A stretch of DNA of 64,000 bases from Dasypus novemcinctus. Lineage: Eukaryota > Chordata > Mammalia > Cingulata > Dasypodidae. The position numbers were made by a program, and so were the translations under genes. The notes below the pieces were generated by a model that saw only the letters and a list, made by a program, of their open reading frames with translations, had not been told where the DNA came from and did not search any database. Shown in pieces: positions 22,069-30,080 of this stretch. The stretch spans positions 96,539,157 to 96,603,156 of the forward strand of contig NC_080680.1 in the NCBI RefSeq assembly GCF_030445035.2, read 5' to 3'. Positions within the stretch are counted from its first letter, which is position 1; each line of letters begins with the position of its first letter.

Positions 22069-23785
22069 ATGGGTGCTTCGCTTTCCTCCCGTCAGGTCAC
22101 GCAGGTTCGGGCCCTGGCTGCCCTCCTGGAAACTAACCAGGTTAGAGTTTCCACCCGCCAGCTTCAGCGCTACTGGGACTTACTTCTCCCGTTCAATCCC
22201 TGGCTCATCACCTGCCCGCTCTGGAGTCCTCAGACTTATGCCCAGCTAATCGAACGAGTAGCCTCAGCCATAGAACATGAGGGCCGGATCTTTCCCCCCG
22301 GCCTCCTCCCCGCTCTTGTGGCCATTCATGCTTGTTTGCAAGGCGTGCCCGCTCCCGAGGCCAAGGCCTTCCCGTGCGATACCGTGGATGAGTCAGGGGA
22401 AGGGCGCAGCCGCCAAGACGGCGCTCCCGGTAACAACTCCGATGCCGAATCGCTCTCGGCTCAGTTGGAGGCCGCGCTTGAGCTTGACCCCCCTTGCGCC
22501 GCTGATTCTGACTCTGACCAGGATAGCGCACTTCCACCTTCTTCCTCATGAAACAAAGAAAAGCCCACCCAAGAGGGCACGCTCCCTCCTTCTTCCTCCC
22601 AAAAGAGGAAGAAGCCGCACTCCCCGCCCCTTCCTGCTTCTTCACGGAAGGACTATCCACCGTTGTACCCTCCCCTTCCTGCCTCGGCGCCATCTTGCCC
22701 CTACCCGGAACCGGCATCATCTTGCCCTTACCCGGAACCGGAAGCGCTTCATCCGCCATCTTCTGATGACGACCTAGATGATGCGTACGAGCGCCCGCCA
22801 TCTTATGTGCCACCGAATAGACAGCCCCTCCTGCGCTCTAATAATCTTCTCTTTGAGCCCCCCACTGCTCCAATCGCTGATATGTATCCGCTAAATCCCA
22901 ATCGTTCTCAAGCGAACCCCCAAATATGGGTTCCCTTCTCCCCAAAAGACGTGTAAACCCTCCGCAGCGCTATCCGAGAGGATGGTCTCGCCAGCCCCCA
23001 TGCTCAAGACCTCCTTGAACGTATGACCTTTGCCCGCTGTCTCCCCTACGACTGGATATCCCTCGCGAGAGGCATACTTCCCTCGGGGCAGTTTATTGAC
23101 TGGCGCGCACATTTCGCCGCCGAGAACGAAAAACAAATCACGGAGAATGCCCGCGACAGCACCCGATATCCTGCCAACGCGTTCCTCGGACTGGGGCGCT
23201 ACGCCATGCCACAGAGCTACGTAGCCCTCCCTCAAGGCTTCTACATCCAGCTAAGGCAGTGTGCCCTCCGTGCCTTCCGCAACTGCTCCGCCTCCGCGCC
23301 CGAGCCACTCACCAGACTTTTCCAGAAACCAGACGAACCGTTCTCCGACTTCATGGCGCGTGTCCAGGCTGCGGCCGAGCGCAAGGTCGTTGGCACGCAG
23401 GCCCCGACCTCCTTCATCAAGGACATTGTTCAGGAGGGTGCAAACCCAACTTGCAAGGCGATCATCAGGCCGCTGAGAGACAAGTCCCTCCACAACTGGG
23501 TCCTCACCTGCTCCGGAGTCAACACCCAGGCCTCTGCCGTGGCCCAGGCTGTCCTCACTGCCGTCTCGGCCTCCAACGAATGCTTCCGCTGTGGTGAACT
23601 CGGCCACTTCGCTCGAGACTGCCCCAACCAGCCACGGCCACCGCCGGACGTGCCCAACATAGGCCATCCACCACGGCCTCCTTCCACTCCGTGCCCGCGG
23701 TGCAGAAAAGGATACCACTGGGCCCGCGACTGCTGCGTCCCTAACTCCAGCCGCAAGCCTTTAAACGGCCAAGGGGGCAGGCCTC
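22069..23785 (+). pseudogene. gag: Provirus A gag (MA, PPSY domain, CA, NC), broken
   Basis: Retroviral Gag, which would assemble and package the virion. One frame runs from ATG at 22069 (MGASLSSRQ; Gly2 suits myristoylation) with an MA domain of betaretroviral p10 type. A TGA stop lies at 22549-22551. Then comes a lysine/proline-rich linker with a PPSY late motif (22795-22806). A second stop, TAA, lies at 22954-22956 at the start of CA. CA continues with the major homology region (PDEPFSDFMARVQ, about 23326-23364), and NC has two CX2CX4HX4C knuckles (23581-23622, 23692-23733). The frame is cut at 23785 by provirus B. With two internal stops only a 160-aa MA fragment could be made. Identity is secure from domain order. 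Confidence 0.95.
23760..23766 (+). promoter_or_regulatory. Gag-pro slippery heptamer TTTAAAC
   Basis: T TTA AAC is in the correct phase of the gag frame, and pro is in the -1 frame once the provirus B insertion is discounted. This is the expected place for betaretroviral -1 frameshifting. The downstream stimulator region is separated by provirus B, which starts 19 nt after the heptamer. Confidence 0.75.
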
Positions 23786-24779
23786 TGCGGTCACCAGTCG
23801 GGCTGAAGTGTGGTTTGCTGGCCTGGCGGGGGAGCAGCCGCGGTAGGCCAAGCCGCTGCCCCCATAATAGGGTGGCTGGTCGGACTCACTGCCACCCCTG
23901 AAAGGAACTCGGCATGGGCGCAGAGTGCCCTCGGGTCTCCCCTTCTCGGCAGCCATGCTTCCGCGGCCGCCCCTCCTCCCAGATGGCGCCACCCGATGCC
24001 TTGTGGGGCGGCACCCTTCTTCTTCCTTCTCCCTGCGCAGGCGCAGGGCAGAAAATTCCAGTCTGCCCTTTTTCCCTCCCCCGACAGCAACAACAGCCAG
24101 GTGTGGGCGGAAAAATCCAGCCCGCCCTTTTCCCCTCCCCCGACAGCAGCAACAGCCAGGTGTGGGCGGAAAAATCCAGCCCGCCCTTTTCCCTTCCCCC
24201 GACAGCAGCAATAGCCAGGCGTGGGCGGAAAAATCCAGTCTGCCCTCCACCCCAGCAACAGCAGCCACCAATCCCTAAACCCTGCCCCTTCCCCCAGCAA
24301 CAGCGACAGCCAATCCCTAACCACCACCCCTCCCCCGTCCAGTACCGCCCACTGACCTTTCACCGGCAACCAATCAGAACAGGGCGTGGCTTCGACCAAT
24401 CAGCCTTCCCCAGCCCCTATAAAACTGTTGCCTCTCCCTCAGTAAAGTGGACTTGCGTGTTTACCTTGTCTCCGCGGTAGTTCTTCTGCCGTGCGCCCTC
24501 CAGTCCTGAGAGCCCCCGACAAGGGCCTGGCCTCCCTTGTCCCCAGTTCGTCGCCTGCTTCTCCAGGCGACCCCTTCGTCGCTGGCTTCTCCGGGCGACC
24601 CCGTCAGCCGAACCGAGCAACCCCTTGTGAGACCGATCCCTCGTCTGCTGCCGGACCAACCCCTCGTCCCAAGTGGGACCGACCCCTCGTCCCAAGTGGG
24701 ACCGACCCCTCGTCCAGAGCTGGACCGACCCCTCGTCCGCAGCCAGACCCCACCTCTACCGACCGAGCAAGCCGCCGCA
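23786..24779 (+). repeat. Provirus B 5' LTR (994 bp)
   Basis: TG...CA ends. U3 contains a 59-bp enhancer-like repeat (24045-24245), two CCAAT boxes, TATAAAA at 24418-24424 and a variant polyadenylation signal AGTAAA at 24441-24446. It differs from the 3' copy at only four positions that I could find. R/U5 resembles that of provirus A ('ccttgtctccgcggt' versus 'ccttgtctccgtggt'). Confidence 0.95.
24045..24245 (+). repeat. 59-bp direct repeats in provirus B U3
   Basis: The block 'gacagcagcaacagccaggt' plus 'gtgggcggaaaaatccag' recurs with a 59-bp period (the 'gggcgg' core at 24105, 24164, 24223), and a partial copy lies upstream. Direct repeats in U3 usually act as transcriptional enhancers. 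The other LTR carries the same set. Confidence 0.85.
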
Positions 24780-24781
24780 GT

Positions 24782-24841
24782 TGGCGCCCAACGTGGGGCA
24801 AAGCAACCCCACCACAGCACAACGTGGGGCAAGGTAACTCC
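24782..24841 (+). other. Provirus B primer binding site and its partial duplicate
   Basis: TGGCGCCCAACGTGGGGC (24782-24799) is a perfect lysine-tRNA-type primer site. A 31-bp tandem duplication repeats its 3' part, so AACGTGGGGC recurs at 24821-24830. The copy also creates a donor-like 'CAAGGTAAC' at 24830-24838. Confidence 0.85.
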
Positions 24842-25893
24842 ACCACAGCCTCACTCTATAACCTGGCGGCCCCCCCCCTCCTCTCTTCTCACTGTGGGAC
24901 TTCTCTCGTGCAACATTGCTGCTACCTGAGCCTTGGCTACCTCATATGATCCACGGCGGTCTGGGAGAATCGCTGGATGGCTTTCTCCTTCCATGTCGGG
25001 GGCTTATACCGACCCGCTATGATTAAGAGGAGCCTTGGATTTCTCGGGAGTGTGCGCTTGCATGTCTGAAGTAATCCTACCACAGCCCTACGCCCTCCTT
25101 TCTTCTCACCTTGGGACTTCTCTCGTGCAACATTGCTGCTACCTGAGCCTTGGCTACCTCATACGATCCACGGCGGTCTGGGAGAATCGCTGGATGGCTT
25201 TCTCCTTCCATGTCGGGGGCTTATACCGACCCGCTATGATTAAGAGGAGCCTTGGATTTCTCGGGAGCGTGCGCTTGCACGTCTGAAGTAATCCTACCAC
25301 AGCCCTACCCCCTCCTCTCTTCTCACCTTGGGACTTCTCTCGTGTAACATTGCTGCTACCTGAGCCTTGGCTACCTCATATGATCCACGGCGGTCTGGGA
25401 GAATCGCTGGATGGCTTTCTCCTTCCATGTCGGGGGCTTATACCGACCCGCTATGATTAAGAGGAGCCTTGGATTTCTCGGGAGCGTGCGCTTGCACGTC
25501 TGAAGTAATCCTACCACAGCCCTACCCCCTCCTCTCTTCTCACCTTGGGACTTCTCTCATGCAACATTGCTGCTACCTGAGCCTTGGCTACCTCATACGA
25601 TCCACGGCGGTCTGGGAGAATCGCTGGATGGCTTTCTCCTTCCATGTCGGGGGCTTATACCGACCCGCTATGATTAAGAGGAGCCTTGGATTTCTCGGGA
25701 GCACACGCTTGCACGTCTGAAGTAATCCTACCATAGCCCTACACTCTCCTCTCTTCTCACCCCTATCTTTTCGCTCTGCATTGCTGCTCCTGAACCTTGG
25801 CGACCTCATACGATCCACGGCGGTCTGGGAGAATCGCTGGATGGCTTTCTCCTTCCATGTCGGGGGCTTATACCGACCCGCTATGATTAAGAG
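24842..25893 (+). repeat. 217-bp tandem repeat array in provirus B leader
   Basis: About five units, with boundaries 25064, 25281, 25498 and 25715 marked by 'gtctgaagtaatcctacca'. The first and last units are partial. Units are nearly identical, with a few substitutions. Each holds an imperfect hairpin (for example 25166-25195: ATCCA...GCG pairing with CGC...TGGAT around a 12-nt loop). Frames of 83 aa across units arise from the repeat, with no known domain. The position between primer site and gag is where retroviral packaging and dimer signals lie. Confidence 0.9.
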
Positions 25894-26113
25894 GCGCCAA
25901 TAAAACTCTCAGGAGCGCGTGCCTGAGCACCTCCACCCCTGCCTTCACCTCTGCCTCCTCCCCTCTGTGCTTGCTCCCCTTTGCCTTGCTCCACTGCTCG
26001 TCGTCCCGCCCTCCCCTCGTCGGGGCCTTCTCTTGGCCCGCGACCACCGTCGGAGTCCCATCGGCTCCGACCCCTCGTCTCACCGCGCACCTCGGCTCCC
26101 ATCGCCGCGCTCT

Positions 26114-26122
26114 CAAGGTAAG
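26114..26122 (+). promoter_or_regulatory. Candidate splice donor of provirus B
   Basis: CAAG|GTAAG upstream of the gag stub (GT at 26118-26119), matching the donor position in provirus A. Candidate acceptors follow at 26659 and 27122. Confidence 0.6.
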
Positions 26123-26159
26123 GGCCCCTTTTCTTATCGGCTCCAAAAGGCCATTAGCA

Positions 26160-26333
26160 ATGGGTAACATCCTATCTGCTAAGCAAGCCCCACAAGTTCG
26201 GGCCCTCGCCGGTCTCCTAGACACTCACCGGTGTAAGATCTCTTTCAAACAGCTTATAATCTATGATATGCTATATAAAAAAGGATTTAAAAGCAGCTAT
26301 ACCAAGAAAGTAAGAGTTATGAGTCAACTGTAA
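26160..26333 (+). pseudogene. gag: Provirus B gag stub (MA N-terminus, 57 aa)
   Basis: ATG at 26160 opens MGNILSAKQAPQVRALAGLL, clearly related to the MA start of provirus A ('SSRQVTQVRALAALLETN'). Gly2 again suits myristoylation. The likeness ends after about 35 residues, close to 'KISFKQLI'. The rest is unrelated basic text from the AT-rich island, ending at TAA. The gag start was kept while the rest was replaced, perhaps because the region also serves in RNA packaging (inference). Confidence 0.85.
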
Positions 26334-27110
26334 ATAAATTATATATTTCTGTTAATGTGTTGTAATTGTTCTGTGTTTGTCTGTCTGTTCGTTCAATGTC
26401 AACGTATATTGTGATACCTCCGGATGGTAAATATAAATTACTAGAAATCTTTAAAAGAGCTCTATTCAAATGGCCAAAAATTAAATAAGCGCTTATATTA
26501 ATACTTAAGTTTATTATATTAATACATAAGTTTAAATGTTAATAAGATATCTACAATTTAAAAAAAAATTGTAAGTCTTAATTAACAAAATTAACTGTAC
26601 GTCTTCATAAAAAGTTGTTCTTGCCTAGATTAAAATGAATAACTTATTTTTCTTCACAGGATAATATAAAGAATGCAAAACTTATATGAATATTAAAAAG
26701 GTTAAAATTTTGTAAAAATGCTAACGGAAATGTAATAAGTTTTGCAAAAAGACGTATTTTGTCCTAAAGTAAGATGGCTAATTTTTCATAAACTCTTGAA
26801 ATTTAATTTGCATGCGGCAAGTGTAAAAGGTATTGTGATAACTTTACGTAAGGGAATGTGTTCTGTAAGGATAAAATTTATCTTCAATAGTTTACATTAA
26901 GGTATTAAATGGCTAATTCCAAAAGGTCATTCTTAAATATATATATATAAAACTGAATTGATGATAATAATAATAAAAGGTAATTTTATAACAGGAAAGA
27001 TTAACAGCAACCAAGCTCCCCTACCAACTTGCTTTTAGGAAACGGTTTCTAATATTGCATGCTACTAAGTATTTAAAGAAAAGTTATTTTTGAGGAAACA
27101 GAAGATGATT
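26260..27110 (+). other. AT-rich island inside provirus B
   Basis: This stretch of about 850 bp, strongly AT-rich by eye, stands in sharp contrast to the GC-rich remainder of the provirus. It has no long ORF. It includes a good acceptor 'tttttcttcacag' (26647-26659), an (AT)n run near 26937 and a second acceptor just beyond it (27122). It replaces gag, pro and pol. Origin unknown: captured host sequence or part of another element. Confidence 0.8.
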
Positions 27111-27268
27111 TTGTCTTTGCAGCTATTGTCTATTTAGCAACACCCCTCGCTATCGGCCTAGCCACTGTTGCGCCGGACGATTGGAACCTTAAACAAAGAC
27201 TCCTCCTCACTGTCATCTTCCTATCTATCGTTATTATATTTACTGCCCTCATTCTCCTTCGTTTATAA
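27077..27268 (+). pseudogene. Short frame with one membrane segment, possible env relic
   Basis: This open frame of 63 codons without an ATG spans the acceptor 'ttttgtctttgcag' (AG at 27121-27122). Its C-terminal half, 'LLLTVIFLSIVIIFTALILL', is a strong hydrophobic helix. The preceding 'LATVAPDDWN' resembles 'LATTTPEDCN' in the next frame (27333-27542), suggesting duplication of an env N-terminal piece. Function unknown. Confidence 0.4.
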
Positions 27269-27332
27269 AGCAGTCTCCTACAAACCACAAAGCTTCTGTC
27301 TTAAACATACCATTCTCAACCCTATCCTCTAA

Positions 27333-27542
27333 ATGATCTTCTCACTTCCCCCACAGCCTTTAATACTCTATTTCTTTCTCATAACCTTTGCTTTCTTGAT
27401 AATATTTTCTGCCATCTGTCTAGCCACTACCACCCCAGAAGATTGTAACCACGGCCCCCCATGCCGCCATCGCTCTCAAGCAGCTCCAGCCCCGCGAAAC
27501 GGCCCGCAACCTGCTTTCCCCGGCCTGCGGCCTGCTTTCTAG
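27333..27542 (+). pseudogene. 69-aa frame with signal-peptide-like start, possible env relic
   Basis: ATG at 27333. Residues 9-31 are hydrophobic ('LILYFFLITFAFLIIFSAIC'), then 'LATTTPEDCN' and a proline-rich tail. It could be the remnant of an Env signal peptide and N-terminus. An acceptor-like 'cttcccccacag' lies at 27343-27354. There is no conserved domain, so the env link is inferred from position only. Confidence 0.35.
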
Positions 27543-27749
27543 CATCTAATAACGTTTCTGCTTTTAACAGCTCCCCATACTTCTGCGGAGCTTCCTCCTG
27601 TCTTGACCTCACTCCTCTTCTCAGCCATCCAAAGCGTCCTTTCTCGTCCCCCGCCCCCCTCCTTTTTTCGCTTGAACCCCTACTGCGTTGCAGATTGGGC
27701 CGCCCCATGTCGGCCCGCCCCATTAACATCGGCCTCTCTCGCACCCGTG

Positions 27750-28142
27750 AAGACCTTGGCCTTCTTGTCCTCGCCTACGTCTCCACTACTCCCGACGCTG
27801 CCGCCACCACCGTCGCTGGTGCCCTGACGCAACTTGTCCTCACCACTGCGATCCTCCAGACCATCACATAGTCTACCTCTGCCGCTCTTCGCCACCAAGA
27901 AGAGATCAACCACCTGTAATGCGCTATCATCCTGGACTTACAACAGATAGACCTTATAGCCACCGAGATCAACGGGAATTGGACATTAGCCACCCTTGCT
28001 TGCAACGGCAAGATACCGCCCCCCAAATTGTACATTTGTATCCCCGTCATACTCACCTCCCTCTTCAGCCCCACTTCCCTCATTGCTTACTGCCTCTTGG
28101 GCCTCGGCTACTTGTTGCTGCTGCCATCCTGGCCCTTATTTG
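27750..28142 (+). pseudogene. env: Provirus B env transmembrane-subunit relic
   Basis: One frame with stops at 27869-27871 (TAG) and 27917-27919 (TAA) reads like a beta-type TM ectodomain: an Ala/Thr-rich segment, then 'LRHQEEINHL' and 'LDLQQIDLIATEINGNW'. It ends in a hydrophobic anchor (about 28028-28135, 'LIAYCLLGLGYLLLLP'), and the polypurine tract follows. The SU part is not recognisable. It differs from the intact gamma/D-type env of provirus A. Confidence 0.5.
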
Positions 28143-28157
28143 AAAAGAAGGGGGAAA
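28143..28157 (+). other. Provirus B polypurine tract
   Basis: AAAAGAAGGGGGAAA immediately before the 3' LTR, the plus-strand primer site. It looks fully functional. Confidence 0.9.
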
Positions 28158-29151
28158 TGCGGTCACCAGTCGGGCTGAAGTGTGGTTTGCTGGCCTGGCG
28201 GGGGAGCAGCCGCGGTAGGCCAAGCCGCTGCCCCCATAATAGGGTGGCTGGTCGGACTCACTGCCACCCCTGAAAGGAACTCGGCATGGGCGCAGAGTGC
28301 CCTCGGGTCTCCCCTTCTCGGCAGCCATGCTTCCGCGGCCGCCCCTCCTCCCAGATGGCGCCACCCGATGCCTTGTGGGGCGGCACCCTTCTTCTTCCTT
28401 CTCCCTGCGCAGGCGCAGGGCAGAAAATTCCAGTCTGCCCTTTTTCCCTCCCCCGACAGCAACAACAGCCAGGTGTGGGCGGAAAAATCCAGCCCGCCCT
28501 TTTCCCCTCCCCCGACAGCAGCAACAGCCAGGTGTGGGCGGAAAAATCCAGCCCGCCCTTTTCCCTTCCCCTGACAGCAGCAATAGCCAGGTGTGGGCGG
28601 AAAAATCCAGTCTGCCCTCCACCCCAGCAACAGCAGCCACCAATCCCTAAACCCTGCCCCTTCCCCCAGCAACAGCGACAGCCAATCCCTAACCACCACC
28701 CCTCCCCCGTCCAGTACCGCCCACTGACCTTTCACCGGCAACCAATCAGAACAGGGCGTGGCTTCGACCAATCAGCCTTCCCCAGCCCCTATAAAACTGT
28801 TGCCTCTCCCTCAGTAAAGTGGACTTGCGTGTTTACCTTGTCTCCGCGGTAGTTCTTCTGCCGTGCGCCCTCCAGTCCTGAGAGCCCCCGACAAGGGCCT
28901 GGCCTCCCTTGTCCCCAGTTCGTCGCCTGCTTCTCCAGGCGACCCCTTCGTCGCTGGCTTCTCCGGGCGACCCCGTCAGCCGAACCGAGCAACCCCTTGT
29001 GAGACCGATCCCTCGTCTGCTGCCGGACCAACCCCTCGTCCCAAGTGGGACCGACCCCTCGTCCCAAGTGGGACCGACCCCTCGTCCAGAGCTGGACCGA
29101 CCCCTCGTCCGCAGCCAGACCCCACCTCTACCGACCGAGCAAACCGTCGCA
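28158..29151 (+). repeat. Provirus B 3' LTR (994 bp)
   Basis: Same length as the 5' copy. TATAAAA lies at 28790-28796 and AGTAAA at 28813-28818. The differences seen by eye are two C/T changes in the third 59-bp repeat and two near the 3' end. GCCTC (29152-29156) follows, then the protease region of provirus A. Confidence 0.95.
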
Positions 29152-29156
29152 GCCTC

Positions 29157-29556
29157 AGCCCCACAACAAAGAGGCCACAACAACTCAGCGCCCCCGCCCA
29201 TGAAAGTACTCTGGTCTATTCCCATCGCACCCTCCACCAGGCCTCTTCTCTCTATCCAAGTCTCCGGCTGCTGGCTCACAGGGCTACTCGACACAGGAGC
29301 AGAAATTTCCTGCATCCCACTCGACCAGGCCGGGCACCTCCCTCTGACCGATGGCCCCCTAGTGGTGGGAGCCACCGGCCAAGCGCCCTCCCAGCAAGTT
29401 GCCCAGGACGTCGTCTGGAGAGACGCAGAAGGTCAACAGGGAACCTTCCGCCCCCTCGTTCTGAAGGAAACCTCGCAAGTTCTTTGGGGCCGTGATATCC
29501 TGCATCAGTCGGGAGCCGTTCTCACTGCCACGCCACCGCAGCTGCCCCCCCAATAG
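29157..29556 (+). pseudogene. pro: Provirus A pro (aspartic protease)
   Basis: The retroviral protease would cleave Gag and Gag-Pol. The catalytic motif is in 'LLDTGAEISCIP' (DTGA at 29290-29301), with a flap-like 'LVVGATGQ' and the conserved C-terminal 'WGRDIL'. The frame is open to TAG at 29554-29556 and lies -1 to gag when B is discounted. It is separated from gag by the 5.4-kb insertion, so it cannot be translated as Gag-Pro. I see no dUTPase domain ahead of it, unlike many betaretroviruses. Confidence 0.9.
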
Positions 29557-30080
29557 TTTCGGCCATTGCTCGCGTTCAACCTCCAGCACCCGTTCCTCTG
29601 CAATGGGATACAGAGGAGCCCATTTGGGTGGAGCAGTGGCCTTTCCCAATCCCTAAACTGGACATTCTTAAGGGGCTTGTTGATGAGCAGCTTCACGCGG
29701 GCCACATCGAGCCCTCCACCAGCCTATACAACTCACCAATTTTCTTCATTCAAAAGAAGAACGGGAAGTCCCGTCTACTTCAAGACTTAAGAGAAATCAA
29801 CAAACACATCAAGCCTATGGGATCGCCGCAGCCCGGCCTCCCCCACCCTACCGCGGTGCCCCGGCATTGGTTTGTTGCAGTGATAGATATTAAAGACTGC
29901 TTTTTCTCCATCCCATTGCACCCAGACGACCGACTGAAATTCGTCTTCACGGTTCCTCAGACCAACCATCGGGAACTGGCACTGTGATACCACTGGCGCG
30001 TTCTGCCTCAGGGCATGCGAAACAGCCCTGCCATTTGCCAGATGTATGTACGCGAAGCCATCCAGCCACTCGTGAAGTAG
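29557..30080 (+). pseudogene. pol: Provirus A pol: reverse transcriptase N-terminal part, with stops
   Basis: RT fingers and palm are in the frame -1 to pro: 'SPIFFIQKKNGKSRLLQDLR', then the first catalytic Asp in 'AVIDIKDCFFSIPL' and '[17 protein letters not shown]'. A TGA at 29985-29987 sits within the block that precedes 'VLPQG', and a TAG at 30078-30080 lies just before YMDD. The overlap with pro before 29557 is open, as expected for frameshifting, but I found no canonical slippery heptamer in phase. Confidence 0.92.

Larger units (their letters stand above)
23786..29151 (+). mobile_element. Provirus B: young non-autonomous betaretrovirus-like element
   Basis: This 5,366-bp provirus is inserted in provirus A at the gag-pro junction, with TSD GCCTC (23781-23785, 29152-29156). 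It has a perfect lysine-type primer site and a polypurine tract but no pro, no pol and no complete gag or env. It must have moved using proteins made elsewhere. The leader carries a 217-bp unit repeated about five times. Four differences between two 994-bp LTRs imply a recent insertion, perhaps around a million years at usual mammalian rates (inference). Confidence 0.95.

Noticed and set aside
22208-22813. 201-aa minus-strand frame across gag
   Set aside because: Antisense shadow of gag. No known domain and no promoter evidence.
23791-24399. Open frames of about 130-200 aa on both strands in LTR B (also 28163-28771 and neighbours)
   Set aside because: They occur twice because the LTR occurs twice. 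They are low-complexity Pro/Gly/Ser-rich text from GC-rich repeats, with no start context or domain.
25035-25720. Repeated 83-aa frames in the 217-bp array
   Set aside because: Each is the same repeat translated. The frame opens because 217 is not a multiple of three and stops are few. No recognisable protein.
24842-25893. CRISPR-like reading of the regular repeats
   Set aside because: Units are contiguous 217-bp tandem repeats without spacers, inside a vertebrate retroelement.
29541-29556. Pro-pol slippery site in the run of C residues
   Set aside because: The C-run does not give a canonical heptamer in the phase of pro, so the second frameshift site is left unassigned.
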